From a bacterium (GTDB taxonomy: Bacteria; Tectomicrobia; Entotheonellia; Entotheonellales; Entotheonellaceae): a stretch of DNA of 13,980 nucleotides. Under the pieces are notes generated by a model. That model saw nothing but the letters and a program-made list of their open reading frames with translations. It was not told the origin of the DNA and made no database searches. The position numbers and the translations under genes are program-made. This document shows, in pieces, positions 7,205-13,818 of the stretch. The DNA lies in the NCBI GenBank assembly GCA_027294925.1, contig JAPULM010000263.1:1-13980 (forward strand). The letters run 5' to 3'. Numbering within the stretch: the stretch's first letter is position 1; each line of letters begins with the position of its first letter.

Positions 7205-8074
7205 TTATGGCCATGGTTTTGGCGTATAATGCATCGTGTCATAGGCATGTTGCGAATTCAGCGCCACATCGCCAATGCGTGGTAGCCCTGAGGTATCTGC
7301 AAAGCGCGAGGCTCGTATCAAGCAAACCGGATCATACGCCCTGCTGTCAATGACGTACTTACCAATGTCGTACAAACTCACTTTCTTTGGCCCGCCCAAG
7401 TGAAAATAACCGCGGACTTCCAGGCGCAAAAGTTTGAGCAAGCCGTGGGTTAAATCTTGGCTCGACAGGGCCGAACGCATTTCATCGTAGAATAGCGTCA
7501 GGGGTTTGCCGCGGCTAAAACGGTAGGCCAGATAGTCAATAGGGCCCTTACGGCCGCTGAACGACGGGCCCATCGGCAAGCCTTTGCGTATGATGGCTGC
7601 CTTGGGCAGTTGTTGCACAATGTTTTCGGCCTGCCTGAATGTCTTGCCAATCATGCTAATCGGATCGGGCTGACAGCTTTCGGTGTAGCCATCCAGCGGC
7701 GGGCGGTTGCCGGAAAACACCAGATCAGTGCTCACCTGCAGCAGGTAACAATCCCGACTTAACGATACAATGTTTGCCGTCCCTTCAACGTTACGTTGAT
7801 AAGCCAAACTCGGCCATTGTTCACATACGTCTAAATCACAGATGCCGGCAGCATGAATCACATGGGTGGGCTCGAATTGATCGAAAATCCGTTCTAGGCC
7901 ATCACGATCATTCACACAGCAAGGCGTCACATTGCCGTCCGGGAACAGAGCGGGTTTCGTTTTCGGCGGGCAAACGCCAAAAACCCGTGCAGCGCCCAGC
8001 TGTTGCGTCAACGCGTTGTACAACGGCCAGCCATGTAACGAGGTGGTGCCGGTGATTAGAACCCGTCGCTTCAT
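7205..8074 (-). CDS. RmlD-like NAD(P)-binding SDR protein with non-canonical active site
   Basis: The protein has 289 residues from ATG at 8074. The start is chosen because GGAG lies 6 bases upstream and MKRRVLITG opens the Rossmann fold directly; the upstream in-frame ATGs at 8086, 8110, 8197 and 8233 lack this. The family is the extended SDRs related to dTDP-4-dehydrorhamnose reductase and NAD-dependent epimerases. The evidence is the nucleotide motif TGTTSLHG (8-15), HVIHAAGICDLDVCE (71-85), the LLQVSTDLVFSG strand around 111-122, and a DPIS block before the active-site helix. The usual YxxxK is replaced: where relatives read YGxTK, this protein has IGKTF (I142 and F146). The enzyme may therefore be inactive as a reductase or act as a binding or regulatory subunit. 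It sits upstream of the PilZ-like gene and fdhD, about 30 bases from the former. What sugar or other ligand it uses is unknown. Confidence 0.85.
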   Translation of the reverse strand: MKRRVLITGTTSLHGWPLYNALTQQLGAARVFGVCPPKTKPALFPDGNVTPCCVNDRDGLERIFDQFEPTHVIHAAGICDLDVCEQWPSLAYQRNVEGTANIVSLSRDCYLLQVSTDLVFSGNRPPLDGYTESCQPDPISMIGKTFRQAENIVQQLPKAAIIRKGLPMGPSFSGRKGPIDYLAYRFSRGKPLTLFYDEMRSALSSQDLTHGLLKLLRLEVRGYFHLGGPKKVSLYDIGKYVIDSRAYDPVCLIRASRFADTSGLPRIGDVALNSQHAYDTMHYTPKPWP

Positions 8075-8106
8075 GCTTGTCTCCATGGCAGCGTGGCGAA
8101 AGTCGT

Positions 8107-8334
8107 TCATGCTTGCTGCTTTCCGCCCCCCTGTTTGGGTCCGACGCGTATGTGGTGACGCTGGGAACGGCGCGCAGGAACCAGACCGCCAACCCATCTT
8201 CCTCCGGCTCGACAACGGTCTGCAATGCCTCATGGTGGCGGCCTCTCAACACCTCGGGGTCGCTGATCGGTAGATGGCCGGAGACGCGATGGCGCTCAAG
8301 CGAGCGCTTCAACAATCGATTTGGCAAGAATCAT
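8107..8334 (-). pseudogene. Possible small gene split by two compensating frameshifts
   Basis: ATG at 8334 has AAGGGG 8 bases upstream and is the first start after the promoter at 8381-8408. Its frame gives MILAKSIVEALA and then TGA. Skipping one base near 8301 joins it to an open frame reading LERHRVSGHLPISDPEVLRG, RHHEALQTVVEPEEDGLAVW and FLRAVPSVTTYASDPN, which looks like genuine protein. One more G in the G6 run (plus strand C6, about 8127-8132) would return to the first frame and end GGGKQQA at TGA 8109-8107, 33 bases before the SDR start. The result would be about 75-80 residues. I do not recognise it. Alternatives are a 12-codon leader peptide followed by non-coding DNA, or a dead gene. 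The rest of 8075-8466 holds only the promoter and operator region. Confidence 0.35.
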
Positions 8335-8373
8335 GCTCTGTGCCCCTTTCCACTATGCATCCGGCAAGCAATA

Positions 8374-8408
8374 ATGATAAATTATCATAACCATACACCA
8401 GCTATCAA
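8374..8408 (-). promoter_or_regulatory. Sigma70-type promoter with palindromic operator-like site over the -10
   Basis: On the minus strand, TTGATA (8408-8403) and GATAAT (8386-8381) are 16 bases apart, each 5/6 to consensus. The -10 lies inside a 15-base inverted repeat (8374-8388) of two 7-base arms, ATGATAA and TTATCAT, around one central base. This resembles the AT-rich dyads bound by Fur-like or other metal or redox regulators. The regulator is not identifiable. The promoter points to the small frame-broken gene, the SDR gene, the PilZ-like gene and fdhD. Confidence 0.5.
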
Positions 8409-8466
8409 AATCAATCAATTTTCTCAATCCCAGCGACCTGCCCATCTGATTACGTGGTGCCAAGCC

Positions 8467-9126
8467 CTAACGCGGCAGCGCCCGCACCTTCTCCAGCATC
8501 ACCGGCGGGAGCGGAAACAACCAACCACGGTGGCAAATAATAGCCTGCGCCAGGGCAGGCGGAATGGCCACAATAATTTCGGGCTCAATCGAAAAACGGC
8601 CATCAAAGCCGCCAATCGCGCTGCGGGCATGGACCCCGGCAAAACCACCCGGATCAACCCCGTCGACGGCAAAATCGCCCCGGCCACCGCCAAACACCGA
8701 ATGCCAGCGGAACGAAAACCCATTCGTCACCGGTGGTCCGGCACTGCTGGCGCCGCCGCCGGGCGATACCACCATGCCCAGTGCCTTCACCGTATACAGC
8801 ACATCGTTCAAATCCCCCTCCCCGCCACAACTCAAGGCCCAATGCAAACGCCGCATGTGCACATCAGCGGCATGTTGGGCGGCCTCCTGCCCATGCTTGA
8901 TGCGGTCTTCATCGTCGTTCATCGGATAGGTGCCGGCCGTATTACCGGACAAGTAAACCAGGCCGCTCTGGTGGATCACCACCCCAGCAATATTAGCATT
9001 AGCTAGCGACACCACATTCTCTTCAAATGTACCCAGCGCTAAGCCGATATGGCGAATTCGCTCGTACACGTCAAAATTGCGTCGCATCTCGTCGGGAATC
9101 ATCGCTTCGTCATAATACTGGCTCAC
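8467..9126 (-). CDS. RidA-like (YjgF/YER057c/UK114 family) protein with extensions
   Basis: The protein has 219 residues from GTG at 9126. The start is supported by GGAGGG 7 bases upstream and by the fact that the longer open frame (to 9291) runs through a dispersed repeat and encodes no domain. The Rid core spans about residues 45-190: GLVYLSGNTAG (55-65), DLNDVLYTVKALGMV (105-119), VHARSAIGG (165-173) and SIEPEIIVAI (179-188). R168 and E181 match the catalytic Arg and Glu of RidA, an enamine/imine deaminase that removes reactive 2-aminoacrylate-type intermediates. Ordinary RidA has about 130 residues. Here there is an N-terminal helix-rich extension of about 45, a Gly-rich insertion before the Arg (145-164), and about 30 extra C-terminal residues. 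It diverges from the gamma-glutamyltransferase-family gene and so probably shares its regulation and pathway. Confidence 0.85.
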   Translation of the reverse strand: MSQYYDEAMIPDEMRRNFDVYERIRHIGLALGTFEENVVSLANANIAGVVIHQSGLVYLSGNTAGTYPMNDDEDRIKHGQEAAQHAADVHMRRLHWALSCGGEGDLNDVLYTVKALGMVVSPGGGASSAGPPVTNGFSFRWHSVFGGGRGDFAVDGVDPGGFAGVHARSAIGGFDGRFSIEPEIIVAIPPALAQAIICHRGWLFPLPPVMLEKVRALPR

Positions 9127-9214
9127 GGGTAAACCCTCCGCATGTTGTAGACTTGATATGGTGATGGATTGCACAAATCGCGCCGGATGGTAGCAGAAAC
9201 CTGCCGGGTTGACC

Positions 9215-9262
9215 AGGCATTCCGAAAGACGTTGGGTTTCGCTGTACTCAACCCAACCTACG
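9215..9262. repeat. Dispersed palindromic repeat unit (GTTGGGT ... ACCCAAC type)
   Basis: Arms GTTGGGT (9231-9237) and ACCCAAC (9251-9257) flank a 13-base loop and are followed by CTACGC. Read on the minus strand it encodes the phrase VGWVEYSETQRL. From general knowledge, this peptide and the underlying hairpin recur as an intergenic repeat in many unrelated bacterial genomes. The exact ends are approximate. It lies in the divergent control region between the RidA-like and GGT-family genes. Only one copy is in this window. Confidence 0.6.
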
Positions 9263-9269
9263 CGGTATA

Positions 9270-9298
9270 TTGAAACATATTCCGTTGACAATCAAAAT
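9270..9298 (+). promoter_or_regulatory. Candidate promoter for the GGT-family gene
   Basis: TTGAAA (9270-9275; 5/6 to consensus) and CAAAAT (9293-9298; 4/6) are separated by 17 bases. Initiation would fall near 9305, about 25 bases before ATG 9331. A perfect TTGACA at 9285-9290 lacks a good -10 at the right distance. Confidence 0.35.
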
Positions 9299-9330
9299 TT
9301 TCAGACAGTCTCTAAGTGAGGTCTTCGTTC

Positions 9331-11031
9331 ATGCAACCCTCATCAATCTGGCGCACCAAAGCCGGCGCCGTGTTCGATACCGAAAAATCCCCCGTCACTG
9401 GCAGCCGCGGCGTGGTGACGTCCAACCATCCACTAGGCTCCGCTGCCGGTCTCGAAATGCTGGCGATGGGCGGCAACGCCATTGATGCGGCGATTGCCAC
9501 CCTGTTTACCCTCAATGTGGTGGAGCCGATGATGGTCGGCCTGTTTGGCGCCGGTTGGACCAACATCCGTCTGGCCGATGGAACATTTATCATTGTCGAC
9601 AACTACTCGGCCGCGCCCGCTGCCGCCACCCCGGAGCTGTATACGCCGCTATCGGATACCTGGCCTGACTATATGGAGACCGAGGGCCGGCAGAACCGCC
9701 TTGGCTACCTGGCAGTCGGCGTGCCCGGCACCCTGAAAGCCTGGGCAGAGCTAATCGACACGCAGGGACGCTTCGACCTGGAAACAGTGATGCAGCCCGC
9801 CATCCGACACGCCGAACGCGGCTTCCACGCTAGTCAGTATCTACGCGAACTCATTCAGGACAACCAGGCCGAGCTGGCACTCGAGCCAGAAACCGCCCGC
9901 CTCTTTTTGCCCAATGGTCAGCCCCCAAACATCGGCGATCTCATACGGCAACCGGCGCTGGCCGAGTCCTTGCGCAGCATCGCCAAAGAAGGCGCTGAGG
10001 CGCTGTACGGCGGCGCTCTGGGGCAAACCATTGCGCACGGTATACAGCAACACGGCGGCATCCTGACCATTGACGACTTGCGAACCTATCGCACCATACG
10101 GCGCAATCCCTTGACCTCCACCTATCGCGGCTATGAGGTCACCTTACCGCCACCGCCATGCTCGGGTGGCGTCCACATTTTACAAATCTTGCGCATTCTG
10201 GAAGCATTCGATGTCACCGCTATGGGGTTTGGCACGCCCGATACCCTGCACCTGCTGGCCGAGTGTTTTAAGATCGCCTTTAGCGACCGTGCCGTCCATC
10301 TGGGTGATCCGATTAATACCGAGGTGCCGGTGGCGTGGCTCATTTCAGAGGCGTATGCGGCCGAACGGCGGGCAGAAATTGATATGACCAAGGCGCAGGC
10401 GCCTATCCCCGGGGTTCCGGGACCGGTTGAATCCGCCACCACCACCCATGTCACCGCGGCTGACGCCGACGGCAATATGGTCGCCATGACACAAACCATC
10501 AATAATGCATTTGGTGCCAAAGTGATGGCGCCGGGCACCGGCATCCTACTCAACAACACCATGGCCCTGTTTGACCCACATCCCGGCCAGGCCAATTCCG
10601 TTAGCGCCGGCAAGCGGGCAGTGAGCAGTATGTCGCCCACCATTGTGACACAGAACGGACAACCCTTCATGGCCCTGGGCGTGCCAGGCGGCGTGCGCAT
10701 CTTTCCTAGTGTGTTGCAAGCGCTGGTCAATGTCATTGATCACGGCATGAGCCTGCAAGAGGCGGTCGAAGCGCCACGCATCTGGACACAGGGGCAGGAG
10801 CTGGAAATCGAAGCAGCGGTCCCGCCTGCGATTCGAGACAAGCTGGCCGCACGCGGTCATCACATGGCTGACGTCGCGGCGGTTGGCGGAGGTATGAACG
10901 GTATTCGGTTTGATCCTGACAGCGGCGCGCTGAGCGGGGTTGGCTGCTGGCGCGCTGATGGCTCACCGGTCGCTCTGGGCGGCGGCTCGGCCCGACCGGG
11001 CGTGCGGTTTCGCACCACAGCCAGGCGCTAA
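9331..11031 (+). CDS. Gamma-glutamyltransferase-family N-terminal nucleophile hydrolase with altered substrate pocket
   Basis: The protein has 566 residues from ATG 9331, with GAGG 9 bases upstream; an in-frame GTG at 9316 has no ribosome site. The full GGT fold is visible: GVVTSNHPLGSAAGLEMLAM, GGNAIDAAIAT, TTH before DADGN (catalytic and self-cleavage Thr at T371), MTQTINNAFGAKV, GTGILLNN, GKRAVSSMSPTIV and GVPGGVRIFPSVLQ. It should be made as a precursor and cut before T371. No signal peptide is seen, so it is probably cytoplasmic, unlike secreted glutathione-degrading GGTs. Residues that bind the gamma-glutamyl amino acid moiety in E. coli GGT are changed: Arg114 becomes Y92, Gln430 becomes T410 and Asp433 becomes L413. 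The substrate is therefore likely another amide or acyl compound. The gene leads the plus-strand cluster with the CoA-transferases, 163 bases before the first. Confidence 0.93.
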   Translation: MQPSSIWRTKAGAVFDTEKSPVTGSRGVVTSNHPLGSAAGLEMLAMGGNAIDAAIATLFTLNVVEPMMVGLFGAGWTNIRLADGTFIIVDNYSAAPAAATPELYTPLSDTWPDYMETEGRQNRLGYLAVGVPGTLKAWAELIDTQGRFDLETVMQPAIRHAERGFHASQYLRELIQDNQAELALEPETARLFLPNGQPPNIGDLIRQPALAESLRSIAKEGAEALYGGALGQTIAHGIQQHGGILTIDDLRTYRTIRRNPLTSTYRGYEVTLPPPPCSGGVHILQILRILEAFDVTAMGFGTPDTLHLLAECFKIAFSDRAVHLGDPINTEVPVAWLISEAYAAERRAEIDMTKAQAPIPGVPGPVESATTTHVTAADADGNMVAMTQTINNAFGAKVMAPGTGILLNNTMALFDPHPGQANSVSAGKRAVSSMSPTIVTQNGQPFMALGVPGGVRIFPSVLQALVNVIDHGMSLQEAVEAPRIWTQGQELEIEAAVPPAIRDKLAARGHHMADVAAVGGGMNGIRFDPDSGALSGVGCWRADGSPVALGGGSARPGVRFRTTARR

Positions 11032-11194
11032 ATACTTCGACATCAATCTTCTCCATCTCCATGGTCAGGGCGAGGGAGAACTGAGAACTAAATGACCTTG
11101 CCCGATAAACAACATTTGTCGCCGTTCATCCGTTGCAGTTATACCGACGTGCAATGATCTTACAACTGACACCGGGCCAATCAAGGAGAACGCC

Positions 11195-12412
11195 ATGCCG
11201 GGAGGCGCACTGGACGATATCACGGTACTCGATCTCACCCATCACATTGCCGGTCCCTATTGCACCAAACTGCTGGCGACCTACGGGGCGGAGGTGATCA
11301 AAATCGAACGGCCCGGCAGTGGCGATCCAGCCCGGCTAGCCGGACCATTTCCGGGTGATGAGCCGCAGGCGGAAAAGAGTGGCTTATTCTTACATCTGAA
11401 TACGAACAAACAGAGCGTTACGCTTAATTTACAACACCCCAAAGGCCAGGCACTCATACGCCAGTTGGTTGTGCAGGTCGATGTAGTGGTGGAAAATTTT
11501 AGTCCGCATGTCCTGCCGGCACTCGGCCTGAGCTATAGCGAGCTGGAAGCCCTCAACCCGAACCTGGTCATGACCTCCATTTCCAACTTCGGCCAGAGCG
11601 GGCCGTATCGCGATTGGAAAGCGCAGGATATGGTCATCTACGCCATGGGCGGTGCCATGAACATCACGGGCCTACCGGATCGTGAGCCCCTGCGTCTGGC
11701 GATAAATCTGATGGCCTATCAGGGGGGTAACATGGCCGCCACCGCCACCATGACCGGCGTCCTCGGCCAGCGTCGACTCGGCGTGGGACAGCACATCGAC
11801 ATCTCGCTGTTCGAGGTACATGCCGGCAGTATTGATCGACGCACCACCAGCCTGGTGGGCTATCAGTACACCGGCGAACCGGGTTACCGCGAAGAAGCCA
11901 ACGGCATTGGCATCTATCCTAGCGGTGTCATTGCCTGCCAAGACGGTTACGTCCAAACCCTGGTGTTTCCGCACGTCTGGGAGCGTTTGTTAGCCGCTAT
12001 GGGCATGCCGGAACTCAACGATGATCCGCGCTTTGCGGACCCAATGGAACGCATGCAGCAAGACGAGCGGCCGGCATTCATGGCCATCTTCCAAGACTGG
12101 TTGAAGCAAAACACACGCTCTGAGGCGATGGCGAAAATGCAAGCGGAACGAGTGCCGTTCACCGCCGTCAATCCGCCGTCGGCCGTCCTGCAGAATCCGC
12201 ATTTCAAAGAACGCGGGTATTTTGTCGAAGTCGACCACCCCGAAGCCGGCGTCTTGCCTTATACCCGAGAGCCGTTTCGGATGGCGGCATCTCCGGCACA
12301 GCCGGTACGCCGGGCGCCACTGCTAGGGGAGCACACGGAGACGGTATTGCGTCAACGATTGGAGCTGTCGGACCCCGACCTTGACGACCTGAGGAAACAG
12401 GGGGTGATCTAA
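11195..12412 (+). CDS. CaiB/BaiF family III CoA-transferase, subunit with catalytic Asp
   Basis: The protein has 405 residues; ATG 11195 has AAGGAG 6 bases upstream. Family III enzymes move CoA between carboxylic acids through an aspartyl-CoA anhydride/thioester intermediate. The N-terminal CoA-binding block is intact (HHIAGPYCTKLLATYGAEVI, then KIERPGSGDPAR), as is VVVENFSPHVLPALGL. The catalytic region reads SGPYRDWKAQD around D145, matching Asp169 of formyl-CoA transferase, followed by the Gly loop MGGAMNITG. Donor and acceptor acids are unknown. It is followed 69 bases later by a second family member on the same strand, with a strong hairpin in the gap. The arrangement recalls the two-gene CoA-transferases of succinyl-CoA:benzylsuccinate and succinyl-CoA:malate type. 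Confidence 0.95.
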   Translation: MPGGALDDITVLDLTHHIAGPYCTKLLATYGAEVIKIERPGSGDPARLAGPFPGDEPQAEKSGLFLHLNTNKQSVTLNLQHPKGQALIRQLVVQVDVVVENFSPHVLPALGLSYSELEALNPNLVMTSISNFGQSGPYRDWKAQDMVIYAMGGAMNITGLPDREPLRLAINLMAYQGGNMAATATMTGVLGQRRLGVGQHIDISLFEVHAGSIDRRTTSLVGYQYTGEPGYREEANGIGIYPSGVIACQDGYVQTLVFPHVWERLLAAMGMPELNDDPRFADPMERMQQDERPAFMAIFQDWLKQNTRSEAMAKMQAERVPFTAVNPPSAVLQNPHFKERGYFVEVDHPEAGVLPYTREPFRMAASPAQPVRRAPLLGEHTETVLRQRLELSDPDLDDLRKQGVI

Positions 12413-12432
12413 CCACCTCAGTAAAATTCGCT

Positions 12433-12457
12433 CGCCCAATGGACATACCATTGGGCG
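12433..12457 (+). other. Perfect 10-bp hairpin between the two CoA-transferase genes
   Basis: Arms CGCCCAATGG (12433-12442) and CCATTGGGCG (12448-12457) flank the loop ACATA. No T-run follows in either direction, so it is not a typical intrinsic terminator. It ends 24 bases before ATG 12482. It could be an mRNA processing or stability element, or an operator. Function is inferred only. Confidence 0.75.
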
Positions 12458-12481
12458 TCCCAAGATTAAGGAAAGGTGACG

Positions 12482-13777
12482 ATGACCCAGCTACCCCTCA
12501 GTGGTATTCGGATATTAGACTTCACCGTTGTGTGGGCGGGCCCTTATGCCACCATGATGCTGGCAGATTACGGCGCTGAGGTCATCCGGGTAGAATCCCT
12601 GCAACATTTTCCCAGCACGACGCGAGGACTCGTACCACGCCCGCCGCAGGCGATGATCGCCAACGCCACCCACCTGCTCGGCGGCTATCCGGACTGGGAC
12701 CCTGGCGAACGCCCGTGGGACCGTCATCCGATGTTCAACACCCATGCCCGCAACAAGTTGAGCATGACGGTTGATCTCAGCCGCTCTGAAGGACTGGAGA
12801 TCGCACGTCGCCTGGTCGCTGTCAGTGACGTCATTGTCGAAAATAACGCGATCCGTGTAATGGGCAAACTGGGGCTGGATTACGACACCGTGCGCAGCTG
12901 GAAAGATGACATCATCTACCTCTCAATGCCAGCCTTCGGCCACAGCGGACCGTACCGAGCCTTCCAGGGGTTTGGCAGCAACGTTGAAGCGCTGTGCGGC
13001 TTGACTGCAGTGCGCGGCTATGCCGACACCGACCTCAGCACAACCAAGCAGGTGTTCTACATGGACGCGGCCAGCGGTGCCGGGGGCGCCCTGGCGATTC
13101 TTTGCGCCTTGAACTATCGCGACCGCACCGGCACAGGACAATTTATTGACTTCGCCCAGGCCGAGAATATGCTACCGCACATTGGCGAGTATTTCATGCA
13201 GGTGGCAATGAACAAGCACGACTACCCCTTGTCAGGCAACCGCCATCCGGCCATGGCGCCGCATAATTGTTACCCTTGCGCAGGTGAAGACCGCTGGGTG
13301 GTGATCGCCGTCGCTACTGATGCGGAATGGCAGCAGCTTTGCCAGGCGTTGGGACAGCCGGATTGGGCTATGCAGGCAGCTTACAGCACGCTAGAAGGGC
13401 GCTTGCAACACCATGATGAGCTCGACCAGCCCCTCGCCGCCTGGACCAGCCAGCGAGATGCGCACCAGGTTATGGCCCATTTACAAGCCCACGGCGTGGC
13501 CGCCGGCGCCGTCTTCTCGGAACCGGATGCATATGCTGACCCGCAGCTCAACGCGCGCGGCTTTTTCGAGACCGTCACCCATCGTGAGTGCGGTACACAT
13601 CGCTATCCCGGCATGCTGTGGAAGATGTCCAGAACACCCGGCCGCATTCGACAGGCCGCCTGTTGCCTGGGGCAGCACAATGATCGCGTCTATCGGGACC
13701 TTCTAGGGATGTCTGACAACGAAATCGACCAACTGCGGCAGGCCGGGCACATCGGCGACACGTATATTGATGCGTGA
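12482..13777 (+). CDS. CaiB/BaiF family III CoA-transferase, paralogue lacking the catalytic Asp
   Basis: The protein has 431 residues from ATG 12482, preceded by AAGGAAAGG with a 5-base spacer; an in-frame GTG at 12476 overlaps that site. The family fold is clear: GIRILDFTVVWAGPYATMML, ADYGAEVIRVES, KLSMTVDLSRSEGLEIARRL and SDVIVENN. The active-site block reads HSGPYRAFQGFGSNVEALCG. G165 stands where D145 of the upstream gene product and Asp169 of formyl-CoA transferase stand. A roughly 35-residue insert (about 45-85) carries PDWDPGERPWDRHP. A sub-branch of family III proteins shows Gly or Asn here, so the change alone does not prove inactivity. The tandem position beside an Asp-containing partner suggests a heteromeric enzyme or a different chemistry such as CoA isomerisation. 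Confidence 0.94.
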   Translation: MTQLPLSGIRILDFTVVWAGPYATMMLADYGAEVIRVESLQHFPSTTRGLVPRPPQAMIANATHLLGGYPDWDPGERPWDRHPMFNTHARNKLSMTVDLSRSEGLEIARRLVAVSDVIVENNAIRVMGKLGLDYDTVRSWKDDIIYLSMPAFGHSGPYRAFQGFGSNVEALCGLTAVRGYADTDLSTTKQVFYMDAASGAGGALAILCALNYRDRTGTGQFIDFAQAENMLPHIGEYFMQVAMNKHDYPLSGNRHPAMAPHNCYPCAGEDRWVVIAVATDAEWQQLCQALGQPDWAMQAAYSTLEGRLQHHDELDQPLAAWTSQRDAHQVMAHLQAHGVAAGAVFSEPDAYADPQLNARGFFETVTHRECGTHRYPGMLWKMSRTPGRIRQAACCLGQHNDRVYRDLLGMSDNEIDQLRQAGHIGDTYIDA

Positions 13778-13818
13778 GGTTATGACAAGGCGGGGAACGA
13801 CCCTTGCCATATGTCGCA

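Noticed and set aside
8564..8929. Long plus-strand open frames opposite the RidA-like gene (also 8077-9006)
   Set aside because: They are proline/arginine-rich low-complexity shadows on the antisense strand with no ribosome site or domain.
9127..9291. N-terminal extension of the RidA-like protein to 9291
   Set aside because: The extension is the translation of an intergenic repeat, and a GTG with GGAGGG upstream at 9126 is a better start.
10131..10736. 201-codon minus-strand open frame inside the GGT-family gene
   Set aside because: It is antisense to conserved GGT motifs and composition-driven, with no recognisable domain.
11032..11194. Promoter upstream of the first CoA-transferase (for example TTGTCG or TTGCAG with weak -10 partners)
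   Set aside because: No pair matches both boxes well. The gene may be read through from the GGT-family gene.
13786..13806. Dyad CAAGG / CCTTG between the convergent CoA-transferase and alcohol dehydrogenase genes as a bidirectional terminator
   Set aside because: The stem has only 5 bp with an 11-base loop and no T-run on either side.
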